From SKGA01 sp051819745 (GTDB lineage: Archaea; Nanobdellota; Nanobdellia; Woesearchaeales; SKGA01), in assembly GCA_051819745.1 (NCBI GenBank), contig JBNJGO010000007.1, positions 1 to 35,568 on the forward strand: a DNA stretch of 35,568 nt, read 5' to 3'. Made by a program: the position numbers and the translations under genes. The notes under the pieces were generated by a model. The model made no database searches, had not been told where the DNA came from, and saw only the letters and a list, made by a program, of their open reading frames with translations. Below, in pieces: positions 25,173-34,500 of this stretch. Positions within the stretch are counted from its first letter, which is position 1. The number at the start of each line of letters is the position of its first letter.

Positions 25173-26306
25173 TTAGTAAACGAGAGGACAATCGCCCTCC
25201 ATGGCGAGCTTGTAATTGATATCTTCAAGCGAAGTAGTGTACTCATATAAATCCTCGACATCAATCTCTTCTGCTGACTCGTTGAGTGTGATAAGAGTGT
25301 TGTTGAGTAATTGTTGCGCTCTAGGAATACCATCATCAATACCTCCTCCTAATAATCGGTTACACCGCGACGAAACATCGGGAAGTAATTGTTGTACTCG
25401 TCGTAATTGTAATTGGGTGTAGAGTTCGAAATAATCGTATGCTTTTGACATCGTGCATTCGAAAATTTCTTTCGAGCCCGAAAACACTGCCCCGTATAGA
25501 CTTGCCGAACCAAAATAGGAAGCGGTGTTCCATTGATTGTAATAGTCTCTTGAATGGTATAATAAACGTGCTTCGTGCGCACTTGGTCGTAGTTTGAAAG
25601 AAACCTCACCATAGGAAAAAACCGAATGAGTGTCGCTTGAAGGCGAGATGTTAATGAATAACTCGTTAGGTTCTGGTTCGCCCATCCGATCTTCAAATTG
25701 AACAGGAATATTCTGAGGGTCGAAAAAGATGTAAGTGTAATGATCATAACCTAGAGAAACAGGATCAAAATATTGTATTGATGACTCGTTATACACGATG
25801 TGTGTCATGTTTTTTGGAAATCGAGCGTAAAACTCATCAAAATATGATCCTCCATCCGAATCATTATTATAAAAAATGAATGCTCTGTCTTCATCTGAAA
25901 TATAAGTGAATACTGAAACATGGTAAGGTATTGTCCAGTCAAGAGTCCAAGTATAAATTGTCTCCGGAATAAATTGTCGTGGCGTGAATATAACATCGTG
26001 AGTCGTGGTTCCAGCTCTTACAGAATCAATTTCGTAATGAGAAAGTCCTTGTTGTTCATTGCAATAAAATGCTAGTTCTCGCTCGGGAACTTTAGAAAAT
26101 GTTTTGAACGTTCCTGGTTGTTGTGCGGTTGATGTTATGATGGTATTGAGTTGCCTGGCCGTTGATGCTGTGATTGCTTTTTGTGCACTCGAGGTTTGTG
26201 TTGAAGTCAGTGAGAATAGAAATCCAAGTAGTATTGCACCAACGATAATGACAAAAATCCAATTGAATTGGAGGTGTAGTTGTCCGCGAGAGGAGTGAAG
26301 AGCCAT
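25173..26306 (-). CDS. Pilin-like protein with large beta-rich outer domain
   Basis: A 377-residue protein with SSRG-QLHLQFNWIFVIIVG; the hydrophobic segment spans about 15-35. The outer domain of some 330 residues is rich in Tyr and Phe and looks beta-rich, with Cys at ELAFYCNE, IFECTMS and near the end (SRCNR, GDCPLVY), and a helical hairpin at about 280-360. The RGQ.h.qFNWIFV.IvGa opening is characteristic of a family I recall from DPANN genomes, without assigned function. ATG 26306 is preceded at the right distance by AGGTG; the GTG at 26315 overlaps that site. Confidence 0.78.
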   Translation of the reverse strand: MALHSSRGQLHLQFNWIFVIIVGAILLGFLFSLTSTQTSSAQKAITASTARQLNTIITSTAQQPGTFKTFSKVPERELAFYCNEQQGLSHYEIDSVRAGTTTHDVIFTPRQFIPETIYTWTLDWTIPYHVSVFTYISDEDRAFIFYNNDSDGGSYFDEFYARFPKNMTHIVYNESSIQYFDPVSLGYDHYTYIFFDPQNIPVQFEDRMGEPEPNELFINISPSSDTHSVFSYGEVSFKLRPSAHEARLLYHSRDYYNQWNTASYFGSASLYGAVFSGSKEIFECTMSKAYDYFELYTQLQLRRVQQLLPDVSSRCNRLLGGGIDDGIPRAQQLLNNTLITLNESAEEIDVEDLYEYTTSLEDINYKLAMEGDCPLVY

Positions 26307-26315
26307 AAAAAGCAC

Positions 26316-26816
26316 CTATGAAGTTATATGAGTTGTTCTCCCTTGTCCTTTGAAGACCAGATCGAACTTACCATTTGTTGAGTTAAAACAAGAAACGCCG
26401 TCTTCGACTACGGCTTTTTTAGAGTAACCTATTGGGATGATAATATCTTCTGTTGTGAGAAAGACATTGGTTTGAATACCATCACCAACACTATCTTTGA
26501 GAATAAATTCTTGCGAGGGTGTTAATTCCTCAGGAAATGAAAGCTCCGAACTTGATTCTTCGATGACTGTTGATGAAAGTATGCATAGCCGATTTGTTTT
26601 TGCGGGAGCGCTAAAAGAACGTTTTGTTATGGTTCCATAAATATTGTTCTGGTCTATTTCATTCAGGATCGTTTCTTTAAATGAAATATAATCAATTTGT
26701 TCTTTTTGTCCTAAGATATTAAAAAGGGATGATGCTCCAATGAGAGCTACTGCTCCGATAATAAAAATAGTGATAAGAAATGTGAATACGTGATTAATTT
26801 GTGCTGTTGAAGGCAT
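26316..26816 (-). CDS. Small anchored protein of the conserved module
   Basis: A 166-residue protein with an N-terminal hydrophobic segment (about 9-31, INHVFTFLITIFIIGAVALIG) and a small outer domain containing ENQ-type helix (FKETILNEIDQNNIYGTI), RLCILSS and a late Cys. It lacks a K-G cleavage site, so it may be a membrane-retained partner of the three pilin-like proteins that follow. ATG 26816 overlaps the stop of the 1561-residue gene (TGATG) with GGTGAT eight bases upstream, so their translation is coupled. Confidence 0.75.
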   Translation of the reverse strand: MPSTAQINHVFTFLITIFIIGAVALIGASSLFNILGQKEQIDYISFKETILNEIDQNNIYGTITKRSFSAPAKTNRLCILSSTVIEESSSELSFPEELTPSQEFILKDSVGDGIQTNVFLTTEDIIIPIGYSKKAVVEDGVSCFNSTNGKFDLVFKGQGRTTHITS

Positions 26817-29800
26817 CAATTGTTATCACCTGCTCTCTTGAGAACGTTAGCTTGGTCTGCAGTGATAAGACGTTGTTTTTCTAGTGTTGATACGAGTTCT
26901 GAGAGTTGTTCTTGTGTTATAATATTATGTTCTAGAAGAGAGTGGAGTGATTTGCTTGCTGTTGTTTCATTGAAAATAGAATGGTTTGCTTTGTCTTCAA
27001 AGTATTTTTCAAGATGTTTTATTCTCAAGTGTTCAGGTGTTGATTCGAGAAATCCCACCAGCGAATCATGTGGTGATCCGATGAGATCATCAAGATCGTT
27101 AAAAGAAGTATGTTGTTCGGGTTGAGCGATATCTTCTGAAAGCTTGTCGACCGAACTATTTTTTGGCGTTGTATCCTTTGGTTTTTGAGGCGTTTGCGCA
27201 GTTTCTTGTTTGGATGAGGAAACTGTTTCAAGGTCGTTAAATACATCTTGTTTGGAGTGTTCACCTTTAAGGTCGAGGATGTTTTTGTATTCTCCCATCG
27301 CTTCCTGTTTCTTTTCGTGTTGTACCTTTTCTTTGAGGCGTTCTGATTTGTTCTTAGCGTTATTGTTTGAAAGAGAAGTATGTTTAGCAGTGGTGGTTGC
27401 TGTAGCTTTTGAGGCGTCTCGTTGTTGTTTAGATGATAAAGAGTGGTTTCGGGTGGAAGAATTTTCTTTTGTCGGGCGCGGTGTTGTTTGCTGTTGTTCG
27501 AATTCATCGAATAATTGGTTTCGGTTCTCGTGTCGTTTTGAAACCTGATCAGACCATTTTTTTTCTTGAGCTTGTTTTTTTTGTTGTATTTCTTTGAGTT
27601 TTCGTTGTCGTAATTCTTGTTGTTTTCTTTGTTGTTCTTGTTGTGATTGCGTGAGTTGTTGTTGCTGATGGTGAAGCTGTTGTTGTCGTTGTTGTTCATA
27701 ACGATTGTATCTATAATAAGCAATATAACCTGCTCCACCGAAAAATAATAATACTCCTATAATAATAAGTAACAGACCTAGAGGTGAATCTTGCTCGTAG
27801 TCTGTTGTTGGTTGTTGTGTCGAATCATTTGTTGGTTGAGGTATACAGTCTCCTTGTGATGAACAAACATCGCCTGTCTCGCAATCATCATCGGTCGTGC
27901 ATTCAGGTTCTGGTTCTGGTTCGGACGTTTGACATTCTTGAGAACATATCCATCCACAGTCAACGCCTTGTTCGAAAGGATCTTGTTTTCCGTTCGAGCA
28001 TGTTCCGCATTGAGCCACACACGGTCCTCCACAGTCAACACCCTCTTCGTTAGGATCCTCTATACCGTTACGGCATTGTTTGTGAAAAGTTACTTTCAAA
28101 GAGTCATCAGCAGAATTTCCTGCCATATCATACACTTCATAGCAAAAGGTTGTTGTTTTGCTCGCGTTTAATGGTTGTTGATCGTAGTAGTTGAGTTCGA
28201 ATGGTTTGTCGCAGTTATTTTGTGTTTGTTGTGATGAAAAAAATGAAGTACACCCACTTTCATCATCGTCACAGTGGACCGTGAGTTGATTTGATAAGTA
28301 TGTTTTTGAAATATCGACAGTACCTTGCGGTGCAGTTGTATCGCATGTTGTTGAATCATAAGGTGTTGCTGTCGTTTGTGCAGATATCGTGTTAGTATTT
28401 CCTGTTTTGTCAGTCACCTCTGCACTGACAGTATAATCTTGCCCTTGCACTAAAGAAAGTTCTTCTCGAAACAGTCCTGATGATGTTGTTGAGCTCACGA
28501 GTTCTGTTGCGTTTGAAGTGATTGAGTAGGATATTGATTGTATCGGCGATCCTGTTCCGCTAGCGACAATAGTTCCTTGTATTGATTCTAGCGAGCAGGT
28601 TTGTTCGGCCATAGCTATCTCGACAAGAGGAGGTGTTGTGTCAACAGTTAGTTCTTCAAATAATACACCTTCTTCAGATGTTTTTTCGTTGATGCAATAA
28701 TATCGTATACTGTGTGTTCCTTCATCCAGTGTAGTGTATGAGGTGTGGTTTTGTTCTCCTGTGATTTGAAAATCGTATTCTTTTGATTGTGGTGATCGTT
28801 GGTAATAACACTGTGCAGAGGTGTCGGTGGTTAAAGAAAGTTCAACTCGATTATCGTCAGAGAATTGTGTAGTGTGTGATTGTATCCCAATATCGTCGAC
28901 GAGTGAAAAGTCAATATCATATTCTTTTGAAGATACTTTTCCTGCTTTGTTCCGACATACAATGTTTTGTTTGAACGAGTCTCGAGTCCACCCCCAATAA
29001 TCAATTGTTGTTTGGTGTCTTGTTGTAAATGATGTTATATCTGAGGGATTATAGTTAGAAAATCCTCGCGAGGTTCCTTGAGTATCAAGGTAGGTGCATA
29101 TGGTAGGATCGTCTGTATTAACATGGAGTGTTGTTGCTTGGGATGTCGGGCTCGTTATAGGATTTGGATCTGCATGTATATCTAAGACTGCCGGCGTGGT
29201 ATCATAACCGAGGTCGAATGTTTTTTCGTGGTAAGTGTCGTTGTTTTCCTGACAGATAATAATCCAAGGATGTGTTTGATCTCCCGATTCAGAATCGAAT
29301 ATGTCATAGTCAGAGGTGACGACCGTTTTTTTATGTGCGGTTGAAGGCGTTGCAGAGAGCGTGGTTAGTTGTTCAAATTGTTGCTCTGTTGAATTACCAG
29401 TGATATCTGCAGGACCGTGTTTACATACTGCTTTTCTGTTTGTCGAAGCTTCAAGCGAGAAGGATGTTGTTGTCGCAAGTCCGTTAGAAGGTTGTTGTAC
29501 TGTAATATTAATGTCTGAAGTGAACATCTGTGATGCGTTTACAGTGTTTCCTGCAACATCGGATACTTGATAACAGAGTAGTGTTTGTGCTGGTACAAAC
29601 AGCGATTCATTATAGGATTGTGGTGTAGAATATGGTGCTTGCGAGCAGTTCGTTCCAAGTTGTTGTTGTGTTGTCAAATAAGTTTCTTCACAGCCACTCT
29701 CAGTGTCTTCACAGGTAACATCAACAAGAAAACCATCGGTAGTTGGTTCATATGATAATGATGATTGTGGTGGTGTCCTGTCGCATCTCAAATCAGAAGG

Positions 29801-31501
29801 GTCTCGGGCCGTCATCGTAAATGAGAGTGGCGAGGATTGTTGTCCGCTTCTGTCTTTAGCTATTACAGTCCATGTTAGTGTCATGTTTGCTTCCATATCT
29901 ACTGTTTGCGGTGCGGTTATCACTTCCATCGAATCAGTATACTCTGTTGTTGTTTCAAATAGCGTGCTGTTATCAGAAGCGTCATCATCCAGAGTGATGT
30001 TGTAGATTACTTCTTCAGACGGTTCATCGAGAATTAGTTCCCAGTATGGTTTGCAGTTGTGTTGTGATGAAATGGTTGTTGGTTGTTCGGGCGGTGTAAG
30101 GTCTATTGTGAAATCAAAATTGTTTCTTGTTATATCAGCAACACCTTCACATCGTAGAGTTATCGTATAATTTCCTTCTTCAAGTGATTGTAAATGTATA
30201 GTGTGGCTTTTTTGGTTTTCACCAGTTTCGCTATCCAATAATTCTTCGCTGTCAAATCGATATTCGCACACTGCTTGTTTTTCTGTTTGAAAATGTAGTT
30301 CAGGATTTTGAGTGTCGTAATAGCCGGAATCTTTGTAGAGTATATCAAAGGTGGATTGTAATTGTACTTCAAAGGAAGAGTGTTGTGTGGTCGATAATCC
30401 TGCAGGATTGGTGCAGGTGACATCAAATTCGTAAGGATATGAGCTAGTGTAATCATAGAGATCGATTTGGGATGTTAAATCAAACAGGTATGAGGTGTTT
30501 CGCGTGTAATCGCTAATTGATTGTATGGGGTAGGTGAATAGTTTGGTTGTTGGTGTTATGAAAGGATTAGTGTTTTGTGTCATGTTATATGAGCATAAGA
30601 CCTTGTCTGTTTCGGTATTTACGCGAGTGGTCGTTTTCAGATTTGCTTCGTCAAAAACAGTTTGTGGTGTGGTGTTAAGTGTGAAGTCAGGGGGTGAAAG
30701 ATCATAACCTAAATAGAGTTCTTTTTGCCGGTATTCATAGTTGCTTGAAGAACCCACCAAACCTTGTCGGCAGATTATCATATAAGCATTGCTCGTTTGA
30801 TAAGATGAATAGTCAAAAAATTCTCCTTCAAGAACTGTTTTATCACTAGCATCTTGCGATAATATAGGAATAGTATGTTGTTTTGTAAGTGATTGGTTGT
30901 TGTCGTTAAATTGTTTTCCTTGATTGTATAGTTGTTCAAGAGTGAATGTTTCGGTAATTTCATTTCGTTTAACAAGTCGACATAACGATACTGTTTCAGA
31001 GCGTAGTGTGAGATTAAAAGGAAGAGTGTTTCCGACAGCAAGGAGCGTTTCGTTTGTAGAACTGCTTTCGATAAAATCGTTGGTTGGGTTTTCAACCCAT
31101 ATGTTCATTGGTAGTGGAATGACATCAATCCCTTTATATTTTCGTTTAATATTTCCGTCGACATCTTTAGCTATTAGTTGTAAAACATATCTTCCGAAAA
31201 GAGAACCTTGCACGTCAAGTGAAACAGTGAATTCTTGTTGTTCGTCGTCAGAAGTTATTATCGTAGGTACACTATAACCGTATTCGTTCACAAGAGAATG
31301 CGATGTGATATTTACTGGAGCATCAGAATTGTCGAATTCTATGTTGAATGTCGGTCGAGGGTTTGTTATCTCTTCAAAATCCACACCATCAAAATCTATA
31401 TTTGCCTGCGCAGTTCCGACTAAGAGTAAAAATAGTAATGCATAAAGCAATGTAGCGTGTTTTTTTTGAAATGAAATTATACTCTCACCTTTTTTTGTCA
31501 T
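26816..31501 (-). CDS. Giant type I membrane adhesin-like protein with duplicated ectodomain and Gln-rich cytoplasmic tail
   Basis: A 1561-residue protein. A signal peptide (about 15-33, ending TAQA) precedes a long Ig-like beta-sandwich ectodomain built as a tandem duplication (about 130-658 and 661-1142; see the repeat entry). Two short Cys motifs follow at 1143-1190, CRNGIEDPNEEGVDCGGPC and CSNGKQDPFEQGVDCGWIC, and then CTTDDDCETGDVC. A transmembrane helix lies at about 1241-1263. The cytoplasmic part begins with a very Gln-rich coiled coil (1266-1325), continues as a disordered Ser/Thr/Lys linker, and ends in a helical domain (about 1480-1557). N-x-S/T sites are frequent. The protein could link an outside adhesin to an inside scaffold. 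It begins the block of coupled genes; bases 31502-31572 upstream hold no clear gene. Confidence 0.85.
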   Translation of the reverse strand: MTKKGESIISFQKKHATLLYALLFLLLVGTAQANIDFDGVDFEEITNPRPTFNIEFDNSDAPVNITSHSLVNEYGYSVPTIITSDDEQQEFTVSLDVQGSLFGRYVLQLIAKDVDGNIKRKYKGIDVIPLPMNIWVENPTNDFIESSSTNETLLAVGNTLPFNLTLRSETVSLCRLVKRNEITETFTLEQLYNQGKQFNDNNQSLTKQHTIPILSQDASDKTVLEGEFFDYSSYQTSNAYMIICRQGLVGSSSNYEYRQKELYLGYDLSPPDFTLNTTPQTVFDEANLKTTTRVNTETDKVLCSYNMTQNTNPFITPTTKLFTYPIQSISDYTRNTSYLFDLTSQIDLYDYTSSYPYEFDVTCTNPAGLSTTQHSSFEVQLQSTFDILYKDSGYYDTQNPELHFQTEKQAVCEYRFDSEELLDSETGENQKSHTIHLQSLEEGNYTITLRCEGVADITRNNFDFTIDLTPPEQPTTISSQHNCKPYWELILDEPSEEVIYNITLDDDASDNSTLFETTTEYTDSMEVITAPQTVDMEANMTLTWTVIAKDRSGQQSSPLSFTMTARDPSDLRCDRTPPQSSLSYEPTTDGFLVDVTCEDTESGCEETYLTTQQQLGTNCSQAPYSTPQSYNESLFVPAQTLLCYQVSDVAGNTVNASQMFTSDINITVQQPSNGLATTTSFSLEASTNRKAVCKHGPADITGNSTEQQFEQLTTLSATPSTAHKKTVVTSDYDIFDSESGDQTHPWIIICQENNDTYHEKTFDLGYDTTPAVLDIHADPNPITSPTSQATTLHVNTDDPTICTYLDTQGTSRGFSNYNPSDITSFTTRHQTTIDYWGWTRDSFKQNIVCRNKAGKVSSKEYDIDFSLVDDIGIQSHTTQFSDDNRVELSLTTDTSAQCYYQRSPQSKEYDFQITGEQNHTSYTTLDEGTHSIRYYCINEKTSEEGVLFEELTVDTTPPLVEIAMAEQTCSLESIQGTIVASGTGSPIQSISYSITSNATELVSSTTSSGLFREELSLVQGQDYTVSAEVTDKTGNTNTISAQTTATPYDSTTCDTTAPQGTVDISKTYLSNQLTVHCDDDESGCTSFFSSQQTQNNCDKPFELNYYDQQPLNASKTTTFCYEVYDMAGNSADDSLKVTFHKQCRNGIEDPNEEGVDCGGPCVAQCGTCSNGKQDPFEQGVDCGWICSQECQTSEPEPEPECTTDDDCETGDVCSSQGDCIPQPTNDSTQQPTTDYEQDSPLGLLLIIIGVLLFFGGAGYIAYYRYNRYEQQRQQQLHHQQQQLTQSQQEQQRKQQELRQRKLKEIQQKKQAQEKKWSDQVSKRHENRNQLFDEFEQQQTTPRPTKENSSTRNHSLSSKQQRDASKATATTTAKHTSLSNNNAKNKSERLKEKVQHEKKQEAMGEYKNILDLKGEHSKQDVFNDLETVSSSKQETAQTPQKPKDTTPKNSSVDKLSEDIAQPEQHTSFNDLDDLIGSPHDSLVGFLESTPEHLRIKHLEKYFEDKANHSIFNETTASKSLHSLLEHNIITQEQLSELVSTLEKQRLITADQANVLKRAGDNN
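28076..31114 (-). repeat. Tandem duplication of an ectodomain of about 500 residues
   Basis: Corresponding blocks in the same order in both halves: IICR...KELYLGYDLSPP with IICQ...KTFDLGYDTTPA; RVNTETDKVLCSY with HVNTDDPTICTY; CTNPAGLS with CRNKAGKVS; LEEGNYTITLRC with LDEGTHSIRYYC; FTIDLTPPE with LTVDTTPPL; and CDRTPPQSS..VTCEDTESGC...CYQVSDVAGN with CDTTAPQGT..VHCDDDESGC...CYEVYDMAGN. DNA identity is low, so the duplication is old. Confidence 0.85.
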
Positions 31502-31572
31502 TTACTGCCCTGTCAACTGTCAAAACACAATAGTCAAACGATTAATTTTCACCAAGATAGTATACGATGCTA

Positions 31573-34500
31573 TTATGATATTGTAATAGTTGGATCGAGG
31601 AATGTCGTGTCTGCAATCTTGAGGTTTGCACGGTGAACAGTTCCAACATTACCTCCCTTATCAACACTGTAATAGTATAGTGTTAAGCCATCATCATTAG
31701 GATGTTCCAAGGTTATTTCATAATAGGGTTCTTGTGAAGTAACATGATGTTGTTTCATCGTGTCATCAATACAAATATCGGGAGTAAATTCTGCCATGTC
31801 CCTAATTGAAGAGTTGTAACTATAGCAGTAGTTGATAGTGTCGCAACCAAATACCGCATAAGGTATCTCGCCAGGGTCTTCGCACGTTATTCTGATAGGT
31901 CGCTCTTGTGAACGGGGTGTTGCATTATCACCTGTTTCTTTGAAAGGAATGTAATCATTTTCATTCTCATCAAAGTATAGTAGGGTGGATTGTGGTCCTG
32001 TCACATCAATCGAGAAAGATATCATGTCTGAAGGAAGTCCTTCAGTTACTGTTCTGTTAGTGTAGTTGCATGCCGTGTAGTAGGCGTATAGTCCTTCAAG
32101 GTCTGTTGCCTGTGTTGATTGTTGCGAGGATGGTTGCAAGGATGAGATGATAGTGTTGAAATCTTTAGTGTGTGTTATCGAATCATCACTGTTAAACTCG
32201 TATCTTGCTTGTTCGAACGTGTCGTATTCTGGATCGAATCTGCACTCGGCAGTATCTATTGTTTCAAGCGAGAAGACAATATCTTGCACTTGCGAGGCAT
32301 TGTATATTTCTCCTTGTGGTTGGACTTGTGATATTGAGACATCGCCTTCTACTCTGAAGTCCACTTCTCTTGTTTCAATATTGTTGTATTCGTCTTCACA
32401 TTCTATGTTGAAGGTATAACTACCATCAGGAACATAAGTGTATTGTGCTTGGAATGGTTCGTCGTCGCCACCACCTATTCGTTCGAATTCTTTTCCGTGA
32501 AGATAGGTGGATACCCCTTGATTCGTATATGTCACGTCGTACTTACAATGACCTTCTTCTTCAGTTTTAAATGCTAGTGAAACATTGCTTCGGTATAGCG
32601 AGTTGAGTTTGAATGAATCGATTTGTATGTCTTCCGTTTTGTCAAATATGATTCCGGGTGCTATGCTGTCAATGAATATTTCTTCTTCTTTGACTGGCTC
32701 GAGGTTTTTTGCAGGGTCTCTTGTGTAAAATAATAGTTTGTGAACGCCGTATCCGATCGTGTTGTTTTTATAGTCTTGACTCATCTGTTGTTGTGTTGTT
32801 GTGGGGTATACCGTGCAATTATGTTCTCGACATGTTCTTGCATCATCATCGTCATAATTATTATTTTGGGAGAAATCATAACAATTAACACCATTAACAT
32901 CCTGACAGTCTTCTTTTGATAGTATTGAAAAGAATGTTTTTGAATCATCAGCACCGTACGTGTCATCTTTAACTGAGAAGGATATTTCTTCGACTTCATC
33001 AATTCCGTATGTTGGAAGATTTTGGTAAACATCGCGCACAGGAGGTTCTCGTAGTAGTAAGGTGGTGTTTGGCGCTGTCGTGTCTTGGACGCAGATTGAT
33101 TGGTTTGGACTAGATTGACAGTCATCTTTGTATTTTATTTCCCCGTCTTTTATTGGATGATAATTATCGGTGTTTTTATGACAACCATGGTATTTTTCGT
33201 CGTCATCTTCTGTTGACCACACACACCCTCCAAATCCGAAACGATCGTGAGATTCTATTTTTTCATTAGTCCCATATAATCCTAGCGGAATTTCAGAAGA
33301 GTTATCATAAACCACATCAACACTTACGTTTTGGGGTTGAGAAGATGTGTTTCCAATGCAGTCTTCTTTAGAATCATACAGTGCGCAGGACATATCTTCA
33401 ATCGCGATGCAGGTTGGCACTAACTCATCATCTTCTCTGTCATTATAATTTGTAAGTAGTTTTTGAAAAACGTTTTTTTCAAGAGTGTCCTCTATGACAT
33501 TGTTTGCTCCTGGTTCTCGGTAATAGCAATCGCCATAGTTGTTTTCACATAATGTTTCAGTGCAAAATCCTAGTGGAGAATCAGTGTCACATCGTCCGCA
33601 TTCGTGTTTTGTGGTGTTTTGTGGCCTGCACACTCCAACACCTGTTTCTTGAGAGTATGAACTCCATTCGCAATTGACATTGTTTATGTTACAAGGATCA
33701 TTCGAGCAGGTTTCTTTGGAATTATAATCATAACAAGAGGATACGCCCGAGCATGTTCGGTAATAATCGTGGTTTGTTAGGGAAGTATCAAAATAGCATA
33801 ATCCTCCAATATTATCTTCTGCAGTATAGAGTGATTCACTTGCAGACATTAACTCATAATCTGCTGGTGAAATCTCGTTAAATTCAGTACAATCAACATT
33901 CTTATTCTCATATTCAATACTATATTCTTGTTGAGAGAATAGTCCAAAAACACCGTTACAACCACTGCAATTGAGAGGGTTTTTACAGACTGCCCCTAGT
34001 TTATCAATGTCAGGGTCGTAAACTGTTTCAACACATGTTTTTCCATCACAATCTTGATCTGAAACATCAAAACTGTGGTTTGTTAACTGCATCGTGTTAC
34101 CATTTGAAAACGTGAATTCTCTAAATAAACATCCTGTTGGAACATACTCGCCGTCACCGTTATCAACACAATCATAACCTGGATCGTGCGGTTTCATACA
34201 ACGTTCTTTTCCACTTTCAAAACAAGGAAGATTTCCTTCTTCATAAGCGCATTCTTCTTCACCATCAACGGTTATCGAGCAGATGTTAAAGCAAAAGGAT
34301 GTTTCCGGTTTGAGAATATCTCCAAGAATATGAGTGTGTGTTCCTGCAGGCACTGTTTCTGTTTCTCTTGTTTCACCATCACAAGAATTATCATTATCTT
34401 CATGTTCTTGACAGTAAGATATCTCGTAGGAGAGAACATCTTGATGACAGGAATTGTTAAAACCCCACCATAATTGAACATCGCCTGATTGATCAAAAAA

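Noticed and set aside
27025..27738. Minus-strand frame of 237 codons very rich in Asn, Lys and Thr
   Set aside because: It is the shifted reading of the Gln-rich, low-complexity tail of the 1561-residue gene; composition follows from that repeat.
26816..31501. MTKKG at the start of the 1561-residue protein as a class III pilin signal
   Set aside because: The hydrophobic segment begins about ten residues later, after a second basic stretch, and ends in a TAQA signal-peptidase-I-like site, so an ordinary signal peptide fits better.
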